64,000 nt of DNA from Methylobacterium persicinum. Its GTDB lineage: Bacteria; Pseudomonadota; Alphaproteobacteria; Rhizobiales; Beijerinckiaceae. The stretch covers positions 186,001-250,000 of the forward strand of contig NZ_BPQX01000011.1 in the NCBI RefSeq assembly GCF_022179525.1, in the 5' to 3' direction. Below, in pieces: positions 28,050 through 36,532 of this stretch. Positions within the stretch are counted from its first letter, which is position 1; the number at the start of each line of letters is the position of its first letter. A program made the translations under genes and the position numbers. The notes under the pieces are model-generated. The model worked only from the letters and a program-made list of their open reading frames with translations. It made no database searches and was not told where the DNA came from.

Positions 28050-28511
28050 TCAGACGCGCAGGTAGCTCCAGCCGGCCTCCTGCAGCGCGACGAGGCGGAC
28101 GGCGCCGGCGCGGACCACGCCGACGTCCGGCAGCAATTCCAGCGTGCGTCCCTCGGCCTTCTCCATCGCCGTGATGGTGTTGCCGCAGGCGGACATCACG
28201 ATGCCCGGAACGCTCTCCATGACGGACCGGACCCGGGCCTTCGCCGGGGAGGTGTCGGCCCGGACCATGTGAAGTCCCGGGCCGTAGGTGACGATCTCCA
28301 CCTCGAACTCCTCCGCAGCCTCACCGTACTCGCGCGCGAGGTTCACGGCGTTGTTGAGGGCAAGATCGAAGACCCCGGGATCGTTCGTGCTGACCTGCAT
28401 CGCGATCCGATGCGTCTTCGCGGCGGTCTCGGCAGCCGTCGCGACCCGGGTGGCCACGAGGCCGGCCACCAGCGCCGCGATGCCCGATACGCCCCTGCGC
28501 GACAGCAACAT
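28050..28511 (-). CDS. Exported DsrE-family protein (2)
   Basis: 153 residues from the ATG at 28511, preceded by GGGAGAGG. A Tat-like or Sec signal (MLLSRRGVSGIAALVAGLVA) leads to a DsrE-type domain with NNAVNLAREYG, EIVTYGPGLHMVRAD and a conserved Cys in IVMSACGNTITAM. It opens the minus-strand unit DsrE-DsrE-SBP. A CTTAAG-type box lies 60-78 bases upstream, so expression may depend on the QseB/PmrA-like regulator encoded at 19.6 kb. Confidence 0.82.
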   Translation of the reverse strand: MLLSRRGVSGIAALVAGLVATRVATAAETAAKTHRIAMQVSTNDPGVFDLALNNAVNLAREYGEAAEEFEVEIVTYGPGLHMVRADTSPAKARVRSVMESVPGIVMSACGNTITAMEKAEGRTLELLPDVGVVRAGAVRLVALQEAGWSYLRV

Positions 28512-28570
28512 GTTCACCTCTCCCGGTCCCGAGTTCACCTCGGCCGCGACTCGACCGCCTGAGGGCCGCA

Positions 28571-28589
28571 CCTTAAGGAGACCTTAAGG
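28571..28589. promoter_or_regulatory. CCTTAAGG direct repeat, 11-base period (response-regulator box)
   Basis: CCTTAAGG occurs at 28571-28578 and again at 28582-28589. This gives CTTAAG-N5-CTTAAG with the same 11-base spacing as at 20256-20272. It sits upstream of the minus-strand DsrE unit, in the gap after the SoxH-like gene. Two copies of so specific a repeat in one 8-kb region, near a cognate-type regulator, argue for a real regulon. Confidence 0.7.
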
Positions 28590-28611
28590 AACCAGGCCGC
28601 TGCCGCCCGGC

Positions 28612-29577
28612 TCATGCGGGCACGAACCGGTAGGCGCCCCGGGACCGCTCGACGCGACCGATGCCGGACCCCGGCAGATGGAAACCGACGAGCGTGAGGC
28701 GCTCGTTGGCCAACCGGTCGAGCAGGGCGCGGCGGGTGCGGATCGCGAGGTCGCGGTCGAGGTCGCTCCCGAAGGCCCAGGCAGGGCGGCGGAAGGAGAC
28801 CACGGCATGGCTCAGCGCATCCCCGCCGATCAGGACCTGCTCCCGGCCGGCCTCGACGAGGACGGAAGCATGGCCGGGCGTATGACCCGGCGTCGCCACG
28901 TAGGTGAGGCCGGGCGCGATGGTCTCGCCGGGCGTGCGGCGCTCCATCTTGGCTTCGAGGCGTCTCAGGGTGCGGCGCGAGCCGGCGGCCAGCCCCTTGA
29001 GCCAGTCCGGCACGAGGGTCTCGACGTCGTCGCGAGTCCAGAAGTCCCATTCCGCGGCCGGCACGACGTAGCGGGCGTTGGGGAAGCGCTCGCTGTCATC
29101 GAAGTCGTCGACCGCGCCCCAGAGGTGATCGGGGTGGGCGTGCGTGAACACGACCCGGGTGATCGTCTCGCGCGGGACGCCCCTGCCCTCCAGGCTCTCC
29201 CCGAGCTTCCCGGCCGTCGGCTGGACGGAATTCCCCGAGCCCGCGTCGATCAGGATGACCTCGCCGCCGACGCGCACGAGGCTCGCGTTGGTCGGGATCG
29301 GGCTCGCTTCCGCCGGCTGTCCCTCGGCCCTGAACACGTCGTCCACCTCCGCGCGCGGCGCCTCGGGGAGCATGAAGGCGAGGGAGGACGACAGCGTCCC
29401 GTCGCTGGCCGTCTCCACGGTGGCCTCACCGACCCTGAGCGGCGCCATGGGGATGGCCGACGCCCGCCCGCCCGGCCAGGCGGAGGCCAGCAGCGCCGCC
29501 ATGCCGGCGACGACCGCTCGCCTGTCGCAGGCCCGGGCGGGCGATCCGCGCCGCGCCGTCTCGTGGAGGTCGCTCAT
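28612..29577 (-). CDS. Exported metallo-beta-lactamase-fold hydrolase, SoxH-like
   Basis: 321 residues from the ATG at 29577. An N-terminal twin-arginine-like segment (CDRRAVVAGMAALLASA) precedes the MBL fold. The metal motif is FTHAHPDHLWGA, with TPGHTPGH and GGDAL supplying further ligands. SoxH proteins of this family occur at the ends of sox clusters, are exported, and are dispensable for thiosulfate oxidation in studied strains. Here the gene follows soxD by 26 bases and is co-directional, supporting the SoxH assignment. Confidence 0.8.
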   Translation of the reverse strand: MSDLHETARRGSPARACDRRAVVAGMAALLASAWPGGRASAIPMAPLRVGEATVETASDGTLSSSLAFMLPEAPRAEVDDVFRAEGQPAEASPIPTNASLVRVGGEVILIDAGSGNSVQPTAGKLGESLEGRGVPRETITRVVFTHAHPDHLWGAVDDFDDSERFPNARYVVPAAEWDFWTRDDVETLVPDWLKGLAAGSRRTLRRLEAKMERRTPGETIAPGLTYVATPGHTPGHASVLVEAGREQVLIGGDALSHAVVSFRRPAWAFGSDLDRDLAIRTRRALLDRLANERLTLVGFHLPGSGIGRVERSRGAYRFVPA

Positions 29578-29603
29578 CGTCAGGCTTCCCGTGTCCTCGC
29601 AGG

Positions 29604-30284
29604 CTACTGGACCGGCGGCGATTCCTTCGCCTTCTCGGACGCCTTGTCGGGCGTCACGTCGAGGATGCGGGCGCGACCCGTGATGGTCGCCTCCTTCGGC
29701 AGGCAGTCCGTCATGCAGGGCTTGGCCGTCCAGAACTCCTTCTCCGCGGTCTCGCGGTCGTCCATGAAGAAGTTCTTCTCGTTCGGCAGGCGGATGGTGG
29801 CGAGGTTCTTCTCGTTCACCTCGAAGTCCTGATCCTTCAGGATGTCGTTGAGGTAGAGCAGGTACGCGGTCAGCGAGTAGGTCTCGTCGGGCGTCAGGGT
29901 CTGCGCCGCGCCGAACGGCATCGCCCGGTGCACGAAGTCGAACACCGTCGAGACGTAGGGCCAGTAGGAGCCGACGGTCTTGACCGGGCTGTCCGACTTG
30001 AGCGTGCCGGCCCCGCCCGCAAGCTCGGGCCAGCGGCCGGCCCCCTCGCCGAACTCGCCGTGGCAGCTGGCGCAGCGCTCCTGGAAGATCGTCTCGCCGA
30101 GCGCTGCCGTGCCCTTGCCCACCGGCAGGCCCTGGCCGTCGGGGCGCACGTCGATGTCCCACCCCTTGATCTCCTCAGGGCTGGCCGCGCGTCCGATGTT
30201 GAGGCGCTCGGCAGCCGCGGGCGAGGCGAAGGCCAGGAGGACGGCCGTGACAGCGGCCCCGATGCCGTTAGGCGACCTCGACAT
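29604..30284 (-). CDS. soxD: SoxD-like monoheme cytochrome c subunit
   Basis: 226 residues with a signal peptide (AVTAVLLAFASPAAA) and one heme motif CASCH (71-75), distal Met probably in HRAMPFG. A Cys pair lies in KPCMTDCLPK. The gene overlaps soxC by 17 bases, fixing its identity as the electron-accepting partner of the sulfane dehydrogenase. Classical SoxD from Paracoccus is about 380 residues with two hemes; this shorter form lacks the second heme domain. Electrons should go from SoxC to this heme and on to the respiratory chain. Confidence 0.85.
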   Translation of the reverse strand: MSRSPNGIGAAVTAVLLAFASPAAAERLNIGRAASPEEIKGWDIDVRPDGQGLPVGKGTAALGETIFQERCASCHGEFGEGAGRWPELAGGAGTLKSDSPVKTVGSYWPYVSTVFDFVHRAMPFGAAQTLTPDETYSLTAYLLYLNDILKDQDFEVNEKNLATIRLPNEKNFFMDDRETAEKEFWTAKPCMTDCLPKEATITGRARILDVTPDKASEKAKESPPVQ

Positions 30285-31557
30285 TCTCGATCTCCCCGCT
30301 GGGCAGCACGTGCCAGGTCTGGATGCCGTTGTTGTGGTAGATCGAGTTCAGCCCGCGGTGCCGGCGCAGCGCGGCCTTGGTCGGCTGGACGTAGCCGGTC
30401 TCGTCGACCGCGCGCGACTGCAGCAGCAGCGGGTCGCCGGTCCAGTCGAACTCGTAGTAGAAGCGGGTCAGCGCCTTATCGAGCACCGGTCCGTCGAGGC
30501 GGGCGGCGCGCCAGTTGCGGCCCCCGTCAAGGGAGACGTCGACTTGGCTGATCTTGCCGCGGCCGGACCAGGCGAGCCCGGACAGCACCGTGAAGCCCTT
30601 GTGGTGCATCGGCGCCTGCGGGCTCGGGCTGGTGATCACCGACTTCGCGTCCATGGCCCAGGTGAAGCGCCGTGCCCGGCCGTCGGGCAGCAAGGCGGTA
30701 TACTTCGAGGTCTCCTCGCGGGTCTGCCAGGGCTCGTCGCCGACCTTGATCCGGCGCAGCCACTTCACCCACATGTTGCCCTGCCAGCCCGGCAGGACGA
30801 GGCGCAGGGGATAGCCATGCTCGGGATAGAGCGCCTCGCCGTTCATGGCGTAGGCGACCATCGCATCGTCGAGCGCCTTCTCGATCGGCACGGAGCGCGT
30901 CATCGCGGCGGCGTCGGCCCCCTCCGGTAGCAGCCACTTGGCGTTCGTCTTGAGGCCCGCCTCCTCCAAGAGGAGCTTGAGCGGGACGCCCGTGTACATC
31001 ACGCAGTGGACCATGCCGTGCGTGAACTGGCAGCCGTTGAGCTGCGCGCCCTTCCACTCCATGCCGGAATTCGCGGCGCATTCGAGGAAGGCGATCCGGT
31101 TGACGCGGGGGAAGCGCCTGACGTCCTCCAGGGTCAGCATCAGCGGCTTCTCGACGAGGCCGTGGATCATCAGCCGGTGCTCGGCCGGGTCGATCTCGGC
31201 AATGCCGCCGTGGTGGCGCTCGAAGCCGAGCCCGTTCGGGGTGATGATGCCTTCGAGCTGGTGCAGCGGCGTGAAGCTGACCGAGCTCTGGCGCGAGGCG
31301 GTGAGCCACTCGACGTCGCGCCGGATGACGTCCGCCTCGAATTTCGACGGCCGGCCGTAGGGGCGGCTGACGACCCCGTCACCGAGTCCTTGAGACCATT
31401 CCGGGACATTCGGCGGCAGGTTCTTGCTCTCGACGGCCGCGGCCTTGCCGGCGAAGGCACCCGTGCCGACGGCGCCGCCGAGCGCGAGGCTTGTCCGCAG
31501 GAAGGCCCTGCGCGAGGGCGGGCTCGGCGGCTCCGGGATTTGCTTCGGGTCAGACAT
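30268..31557 (-). CDS. soxC: SoxC sulfane dehydrogenase molybdopterin subunit
   Basis: 429 residues. A Tat signal SRRAFLRTSLALGGAVG exports the folded cofactor-loaded protein. The sulfite-oxidase fold shows FLECAANSGMEWKG, where Cys ligates molybdenum, LLPEGADAAAMTRSVP, and GYPLRLVLPGWQGNMWVKWL. The C-terminal dimerisation domain ends with a conserved HNNGIQTWHVL. SoxCD oxidises the SoxY-bound sulfane sulfur, removing six electrons. A small AT-rich gap with a possible operator separates it from soxB. Confidence 0.93.
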   Translation of the reverse strand: MSDPKQIPEPPSPPSRRAFLRTSLALGGAVGTGAFAGKAAAVESKNLPPNVPEWSQGLGDGVVSRPYGRPSKFEADVIRRDVEWLTASRQSSVSFTPLHQLEGIITPNGLGFERHHGGIAEIDPAEHRLMIHGLVEKPLMLTLEDVRRFPRVNRIAFLECAANSGMEWKGAQLNGCQFTHGMVHCVMYTGVPLKLLLEEAGLKTNAKWLLPEGADAAAMTRSVPIEKALDDAMVAYAMNGEALYPEHGYPLRLVLPGWQGNMWVKWLRRIKVGDEPWQTREETSKYTALLPDGRARRFTWAMDAKSVITSPSPQAPMHHKGFTVLSGLAWSGRGKISQVDVSLDGGRNWRAARLDGPVLDKALTRFYYEFDWTGDPLLLQSRAVDETGYVQPTKAALRRHRGLNSIYHNNGIQTWHVLPSGEIENVEVA

Positions 31558-31576
31558 CGGCCTCTCCGAACTGTTT

Positions 31577-31598
31577 CATATATTCAGATACGTGAATG
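31577..31598. promoter_or_regulatory. Putative SoxR operator upstream of soxC
   Basis: In the 53-base soxB-soxC gap, the palindrome ATTCA-N6-TGAAT (31582-31597) is preceded by CATAT. It resembles AT-rich sequences in front of soxX and between soxV and soxS. It could be an ArsR-type SoxR site controlling soxCD separately. The assignment rests on position and resemblance only. Confidence 0.4.
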
Positions 31599-31610
31599 CT
31601 TGTGGCACGA

Positions 31611-33290
31611 TCAAGCGCCGCGAACGGTGACCTGCGCCGGGGTCGGGTTCACGGTCCCCTTGCGCCGGACATGGGCGGCCACGACGTCCCAGATCGGCGG
31701 GCCCTCGGTGCCCTCGTTGACGCTGGCCCAGCCGGCCACGGTGTAGGAGGTCCCGGCCTCGATGGGCTTGCCGGTGCGCAGCAGGGTCAGGTCGGAGACG
31801 CGGCTGCCGGCCGGACGGGCGACGTCGATGGCGTAAGCGACGCCGCCGACCCGCACCATGTCGCCGCCCTGCTGGTAGTAGGGGTCGGCGTTGAAGAGGT
31901 TGTCGGCCACGTCTTCCAAGACCTCCTTCAACCGGCCTCCCGTCATGGTCATGCGGTAGGCGGCCGGATAGGTGATGGCGGTGGCGTTGTAGACGTCCTC
32001 GCGGGTGATCGATTGACCCGGCAGCAGCGTCGTGCCCCAGCGGAAACCGGGCGAGAGCGCGATCTCGGCCTCGCGCTCGGCGAGCAGCGCGTCGCAGATC
32101 ATGTCGTCGAGCGTGCCGTTGAAGTTGCCGCGCCGGTAGAGCAGGCCTTCCGCGCGGCCGAGTTCCTCCTTGAGCATCGCCTCGTGGGGGCTGCGGATCG
32201 CCTGGATCTTCGCCGCCATCTCCTTCTGCGACGCGATCACGTCGGAGAAGATCGGGATGAGCTTCGAGCGGTAGCCCTTCACCGCGCCGTCGCGCACGTC
32301 GAGATCGACGCGCGTGAGGAACTTGCCGTGGCTGCCCGACGCGATGAGCAGGGTCTGCCCGACCTTGACCGCCTGCGGCAGGGCGTCGTGGGTGTGGCCG
32401 GTGAGGATCACGTCGATCCCCTTCACGCGCGAGGCGAGCTTGCGGTCGACGTCGAAGCCGTTGTGCGAGAGCAGCACCACGAGCGCGGCCCCGTCCTTGC
32501 GGGCCTTGTCGACGCTGGCCTGCACGTCCTCCTCGCGGATGCCGAACAACCAGTTCGGGATCAGCCAGCGCGGGTTGGCGATGGGCGTGTAGGGGAAGGC
32601 CTGCCCGATCACCGCGACCTTCGCGCCGCCGCGCTCGAACATCTTCGTGGACTCGAAGGCCGGCTCGTTCCACTCGGCGTCGCGCACGTTCTGGCCGAGG
32701 AAGGGGCAGCCGAGCCCGTCGACGATCTCCTTGACCCGGTCGGTGCCGAGGGTGAACTCCCAGTGCCCGGTCATGGCGTCGGGCTTCAGGAGCGCCATGC
32801 AGTCGACCATGTCCTGGCCCTTGCTCAGCATCGACGTGTAGCTGTTCTGCCAGGTGTCGCCGCCGTCGAGGAACAGGACCTTGTCGCCGCGCTCGGCGCG
32901 GATCGCGTCGAGCACCGTGGCGATGCGGTCGAGCCCGCCCATGCGGCCGTAGCCGCGGGCGAGCGCGACGTAGTCCTCGGGCGTCAGGGCGTAGGCGAGC
33001 GGGGAGCCGCCGGGGATGCCGAACAGGTCGAGGTAGGCGCGGCCGGTGACGTGGGGGACCTGCCCCCGCGCCTCGCCGACGCCGAGGTTGGTCGAAGGCT
33101 CGCGGAACAGGACAGGCACCAACTGGGCGTGGATGTCGGTCAGATGGACCAGGGTGACGTTGCCCATCGGCTCGAAGGCGAGGAGATCGTCCTGGACGAG
33201 GCTCTGCTGGGCGAAGGCCCGGGTCCAGCCCGTCGGCACGAGCGCGGCGGTGGCGGCGGCGATCTGCAGGAAGTCGCGGCGTGAGGTCAT
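31611..33290 (-). CDS. soxB: SoxB thiosulfohydrolase
   Basis: 559 residues with a Tat signal (SRRDFLQIAAATAALVP). The dimetal 5'-nucleotidase-like fold has HLTDIHAQLVPV, FLDGGDTWQNS, TGHWEFTLG, LLSHNGFDVD and GHTHDALP, giving all expected manganese ligands. SoxB hydrolyses the terminal sulfonate from SoxY-bound cysteine-S-thiosulfonate, releasing sulfate. It follows soxA by 15 bases. The length is typical of the family and no defects are seen. Confidence 0.95.
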   Translation of the reverse strand: MTSRRDFLQIAAATAALVPTGWTRAFAQQSLVQDDLLAFEPMGNVTLVHLTDIHAQLVPVLFREPSTNLGVGEARGQVPHVTGRAYLDLFGIPGGSPLAYALTPEDYVALARGYGRMGGLDRIATVLDAIRAERGDKVLFLDGGDTWQNSYTSMLSKGQDMVDCMALLKPDAMTGHWEFTLGTDRVKEIVDGLGCPFLGQNVRDAEWNEPAFESTKMFERGGAKVAVIGQAFPYTPIANPRWLIPNWLFGIREEDVQASVDKARKDGAALVVLLSHNGFDVDRKLASRVKGIDVILTGHTHDALPQAVKVGQTLLIASGSHGKFLTRVDLDVRDGAVKGYRSKLIPIFSDVIASQKEMAAKIQAIRSPHEAMLKEELGRAEGLLYRRGNFNGTLDDMICDALLAEREAEIALSPGFRWGTTLLPGQSITREDVYNATAITYPAAYRMTMTGGRLKEVLEDVADNLFNADPYYQQGGDMVRVGGVAYAIDVARPAGSRVSDLTLLRTGKPIEAGTSYTVAGWASVNEGTEGPPIWDVVAAHVRRKGTVNPTPAQVTVRGA

Positions 33291-33305
33291 CGTGGGTTCC
33301 GACGC

Positions 33306-34172
33306 TCAGTTGCGGACGGCCGGCGTCTCGACCGGCAGGCCGAGGCCGCGCCAGGCGACGTAGGTCTCCAGCGCGAGGAACTCGTCGAAGAGCGGCTTGT
33401 AGGGGGTGGCCCGGACGTCCTGCATGCAGCCCTCCATGCGCTCATGGAGCGGCACGAGGCGCTGGTCGCGCAGGCGGTAGACGGGGAAGCCGTTGCTCTG
33501 TCCCTGGCTGAGGAAGTCCGCGCGCAGGTATTTGCCGTGGTTCTTCTCGTGGCAGCTGGCGCAGGCAAGGTCGAGCTGGCCGTTGCGCTGGTAGTAGAGG
33601 GCCTTGCCGCGGTCGAACCACGGCGTCATCGGCCCGTCGACCTTCACCGCGACCGGCATGCCGCGGGACTGGTTGCGGATGTAGGTGGTCATCGCGGTGA
33701 GTTCCGGCGAGCCGAAGGCCCAGGGCTCGGCTTTGAGCGCGCCGCTGCGGCAGATGTTGATCCGCTGCTCCAGGTTGACCGGCTTGCCGAGCTTCCCGTT
33801 CCACTTCGGGTAGGCGGCCGCCACGCCCTTCATCGCGGTCGCCGCCTCGTTGTGGCAGCTCGCGCAGGACCTGCCCGCCGCGCCGTCGACCTTCGACCAG
33901 AGGTCCTCGCCCTGCTCGACGGCGAGGAAGCCCGGGTTGTTGAAGTCGTCGGCCTGCATCGCCTGCGTCTCCTTGGAGCGGAAATACAGGCCCGAGACGA
34001 CCTCCCCGAACGGGGAATCGGGGCTTTGCGGCTTGATGCCGTGCTCCTGCCAGGCCGGGCGCTCGGACGTGTCCTGCGCGCGCGGCGAGGACGTGTCCTG
34101 CGCGTGCGGCGAGACGGCCAGGGCGAGGATGGCGACGGCGGCGAAGGCCAGAGGAGAGGGAACGGACGGCAT
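33306..34172 (-). CDS. soxA: SoxA diheme cytochrome c, L-cysteine S-thiosulfotransferase
   Basis: 288 residues from the ATG at 34172; the in-frame start 20 codons earlier overlaps the soxZ end region. There is a signal peptide, then two CxxCH sites: CASCH at 103-107 and CASCH at 203-207. Active-site Cys248 in HERMEGCMQDVRATPY is the residue that carries a persulfide ligand to the catalytic heme. With SoxX it oxidatively joins thiosulfate to the SoxY cysteine. A short TSSPRAQDTSE repeat follows the signal peptide. Confidence 0.95.
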   Translation of the reverse strand: MPSVPSPLAFAAVAILALAVSPHAQDTSSPRAQDTSERPAWQEHGIKPQSPDSPFGEVVSGLYFRSKETQAMQADDFNNPGFLAVEQGEDLWSKVDGAAGRSCASCHNEAATAMKGVAAAYPKWNGKLGKPVNLEQRINICRSGALKAEPWAFGSPELTAMTTYIRNQSRGMPVAVKVDGPMTPWFDRGKALYYQRNGQLDLACASCHEKNHGKYLRADFLSQGQSNGFPVYRLRDQRLVPLHERMEGCMQDVRATPYKPLFDEFLALETYVAWRGLGLPVETPAVRN

Positions 34173-34228
34173 GGAAGCTCCGGCTCGGCGTGGGGAGGCG
34201 CCCCGGGGCGGGACGCCCCGGGAGAGCG

Positions 34229-34558
34229 TCACGAGACCTTGATCTGCTCCGTGGCCTGGATCTTCGAGCCGTCGTCGTCGATCCAGGTGAAGGTCAGCGT
34301 GCCCGATTCCTCGGGCTTGAGCTTGAACTGGAAGTACGGGTTGGCCGACACGGCGCTTTCCAGGTCGGCGCTGAAGATCGTCTTGCCGTTCAGGTCGCAG
34401 ATGAACGTGTTCAGGATCTTGCGCGGGATGGTCTTGCCGTCCTTGTCCTTGCGCTGTCCCGACTCCATCGTGTGCGAGACCAGTGTCTTCACCTCGATGA
34501 CACCGCCCTGGGCGACGTCTTTCTTGTCCAATTTGATCCGCGGCTTCACGTCGGCCAT
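34229..34558 (-). CDS. soxZ: SoxZ sulfur-carrier complex subunit
   Basis: 109 residues with GGAGG before the ATG. It has no signal peptide, as is usual, and is exported together with SoxY. The beta-sandwich contains RIKLDKKDVAQGGVIEVKT, SHTMESGQRKD and TFTWIDDDGS. It forms the SoxYZ carrier whose swinging SoxY arm presents sulfur to SoxAX, SoxB and SoxCD. It lies between soxY and soxA. Confidence 0.95.
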   Translation of the reverse strand: MADVKPRIKLDKKDVAQGGVIEVKTLVSHTMESGQRKDKDGKTIPRKILNTFICDLNGKTIFSADLESAVSANPYFQFKLKPEESGTLTFTWIDDDGSKIQATEQIKVS

Positions 34559-34598
34559 GTCGTCCTCCGGGTCTCGTGCTGATGGGTTCGCCGAGGCG

Positions 34599-35057
34599 CT
34601 AGCCGCCGCAGCCGCCGATGGTGACCTTCACCTGCTTCACGTCGCTGAAGACGGAGCCGTCGTTCATGCGGGCGACCGCGATGACGTTCTGGGTCTCGGC
34701 GAGGCGGATGCGCGTGTTGGCCTCGGGGACGCTCGACGGCGTGAAATGGAAGCGGATGACGCCGGGGTTCGGGTTGCCGTCGGCGACGATCATCACCTCC
34801 TCGACGAAGCTCTCCTTCGTCATCGGCGCGTCGACGCCGACCGTCATCGGTACGGTGTTGCCGTTCTCGGCGATCTCGGGGAGTTCGAGCTTGACCTTGC
34901 CCTTGACCGGCTCCTTGCCGCCGGTGAACGCCTTGATGGCCTCGTCCGTGCTGTTCTTCGCCGCCAGCGCCGGAGCGGCGCGCAGGGACAGCGTCGTCGC
35001 CAGGACGGCGCCGGTGCCGAGGGCCAGGGCCTGGCGGCGGTTCAGGGGAGATATCAT
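34599..35057 (-). CDS. soxY: SoxY sulfur-carrier subunit
   Basis: 152 residues, ATG at 35057 after AAGGAG. A Tat signal (NRRQALALGTGAVLATTLSL) would carry the SoxYZ pair out. The C-terminus is the diagnostic swinging arm GGCGG with substrate-binding Cys150. The body has KVKLELPEIAENGNTVPM and DVKQVKVTIGG. All intermediates of thiosulfate oxidation are attached to this cysteine; SoxS and SoxW reduce it when it becomes oxidised. Confidence 0.95.
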   Translation of the reverse strand: MISPLNRRQALALGTGAVLATTLSLRAAPALAAKNSTDEAIKAFTGGKEPVKGKVKLELPEIAENGNTVPMTVGVDAPMTKESFVEEVMIVADGNPNPGVIRFHFTPSSVPEANTRIRLAETQNVIAVARMNDGSVFSDVKQVKVTIGGCGG

Positions 35058-35086
35058 CGGAAGCGGCTCCTTCTCGGCTCGCTAAG

Positions 35087-35563
35087 TCACTTCAGGGTGG
35101 TGAGGTAGGCGACCACGTCCTCGACCTGCTGGGCGGTCAGGATCGGCTTGCCCTGGAACTCGGGGCGGACGCGGCTCAGGCCGTCGACCCGGTAGAAGGC
35201 CGGCATCACCGTCGCCTCGGTGAAGACGTGCTTCGGGTTGACCACGATCATGCGCAGGTGCGCCGCGTCCCAGCGCCCGGCGACGCCGTCGAGGGAGGGG
35301 CCGACCTCGCCGTGGAAGTCCTCGCTCTTGACCGACGAGATCTGATGGCAGCCGAGGCAGTTGCCCTGGCGCCGGTTGACCACGACCTTGGCGCCGGCGG
35401 CGGGATCACCCGGCTTGTCGGTCAGCGGATCCGGGATGGCGTCCGTGCCGTCGGCCGCGACAATCTTGAAGGGGGCGAGCCCGCCCGAGGCGGTCTCGGC
35501 TCCGGCGGCGGTCGCGAGGGCGCAGAGCCCCGCGAGCGCATAGGCGGTGATCGGCCTGCGCAT
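35087..35563 (-). CDS. soxX: SoxX monoheme cytochrome c
   Basis: 158 residues with GAGGAAAC before the ATG at 35563. It has a signal peptide (YALAGLCALATAAGA), heme motif CLGCH (69-73), and a probable distal Met in EATVMPAFYRVDGLSR. It pairs with SoxA to accept electrons. It is the first gene of soxXYZAB, and the AT-rich promoter region is directly upstream. Confidence 0.93.
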   Translation of the reverse strand: MRRPITAYALAGLCALATAAGAETASGGLAPFKIVAADGTDAIPDPLTDKPGDPAAGAKVVVNRRQGNCLGCHQISSVKSEDFHGEVGPSLDGVAGRWDAAHLRMIVVNPKHVFTEATVMPAFYRVDGLSRVRPEFQGKPILTAQQVEDVVAYLTTLK

Positions 35564-35648
35564 CTGGCGTTTCCTCGGTGGGCCGTCCCTGCGGCTCTCG
35601 CGACCGTTTCCCGGCCGGCCGCATCGCCGGAGGGCCTCGACCCATCGA

Positions 35649-35668
35649 CATATGCGAATTTATGCAAG
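35649..35668. promoter_or_regulatory. Putative SoxR operator upstream of soxX
   Basis: The dyad CATA-N8-TATG (35649-35664) lies ~85 bases before soxX in an AT-rich island. On the minus strand it reads GCATAAATTCGCATATG, sharing CATA/ATTC elements with the soxB-soxC gap and the soxV-soxS divergent region. Confidence 0.4.
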
Positions 35669-35734
35669 TTTGACGCAGATCGCGTTTGAGTCAAGCCGAA
35701 ATGTTTTTTGAATGCCGGCCGTCGGCCGCGCGCC

Positions 35735-36310
35735 CTACCCCTTCTGTCCCGGACCCGAGGAGCGCAGGTACTCGCGCAGGCTCGTCCGCTCGTAGCCGCG
35801 CTCGGCCACGAAGGCGAAGGTCCGGCGGAAGTCCTCGGGCGCGACAGAGCCTTGGATGCGCAGGACCTCGCGCTCCCGGGGCCGCCTCCCGGCGATGCCC
35901 GTCACCTCCTCGGGGAAGAACTGGAGGGTCGGCGTGAAGCGGACCCCGTACTTCTCCGCGAACCGCTTCTCCGACAGGCGCTCGCCGTCGAAGTCGGTCA
36001 CCTCCCGCGCGCCGATGATGTTGAGCTGCAGGATCTCGAACCGGTCGCGGACGAAGCCGCTCGTGCCCGGGTCCGCGAAATGCACGAGGTGCATCTCCTT
36101 GCAATAGGGGCATCCCCTCAGCTCCCAGAGCACGGCGAGGCGCTTGCCATGCGCGCGCGCCGCCTTGAGGTCGTCGGGCAGGTCGAGGAAGCTTTCGAGG
36201 AACCAGGGCTCGCGGTAGAGGCCGTCGTCGTCCTGGACCGGCTCGGCCGCGGCATGCCGCGGCAACCCGAGCGCCAGTGCGCCCGCGAGGAACTGGCGCC
36301 GGGTGGACAT
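35735..36310 (-). CDS. soxW: SoxW-type periplasmic thioredoxin
   Basis: 191 residues from the ATG at 36310. A signal peptide (RRQFLAGALALGLPRHAAA) is followed by a thioredoxin fold with ELRGCPYCKEMH (Cys67 and Cys70) and GVRFTPTLQFF as the cis-Pro loop. SoxW receives electrons from the CcdA-like SoxV in the membrane. It lies upstream of soxX on the same strand, separated by a 170-base promoter region. Confidence 0.87.
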   Translation of the reverse strand: MSTRRQFLAGALALGLPRHAAAEPVQDDDGLYREPWFLESFLDLPDDLKAARAHGKRLAVLWELRGCPYCKEMHLVHFADPGTSGFVRDRFEILQLNIIGAREVTDFDGERLSEKRFAEKYGVRFTPTLQFFPEEVTGIAGRRPREREVLRIQGSVAPEDFRRTFAFVAERGYERTSLREYLRSSGPGQKG

Positions 36311-36532
36311 CGCGTCTCCTCCAGACATTCTTCTTCATGCATGTGTACGGCGCCCCGCCGGCGCCTGGCAATCCGGGAACCGCGTTGCATGCACGAGCGA
36401 CGCCTGCCATCCGTCCTGCGCCCGGCTGTTCCATGCACCGCCGGGCTCGCCGCGCGCGCTCCCACGGCGCGCCGGCGCGACGCCCGGTCCCGACGTCGGG
36501 GCCATCCTGGAGCCTCCAGGGTGGGCGGCGCA

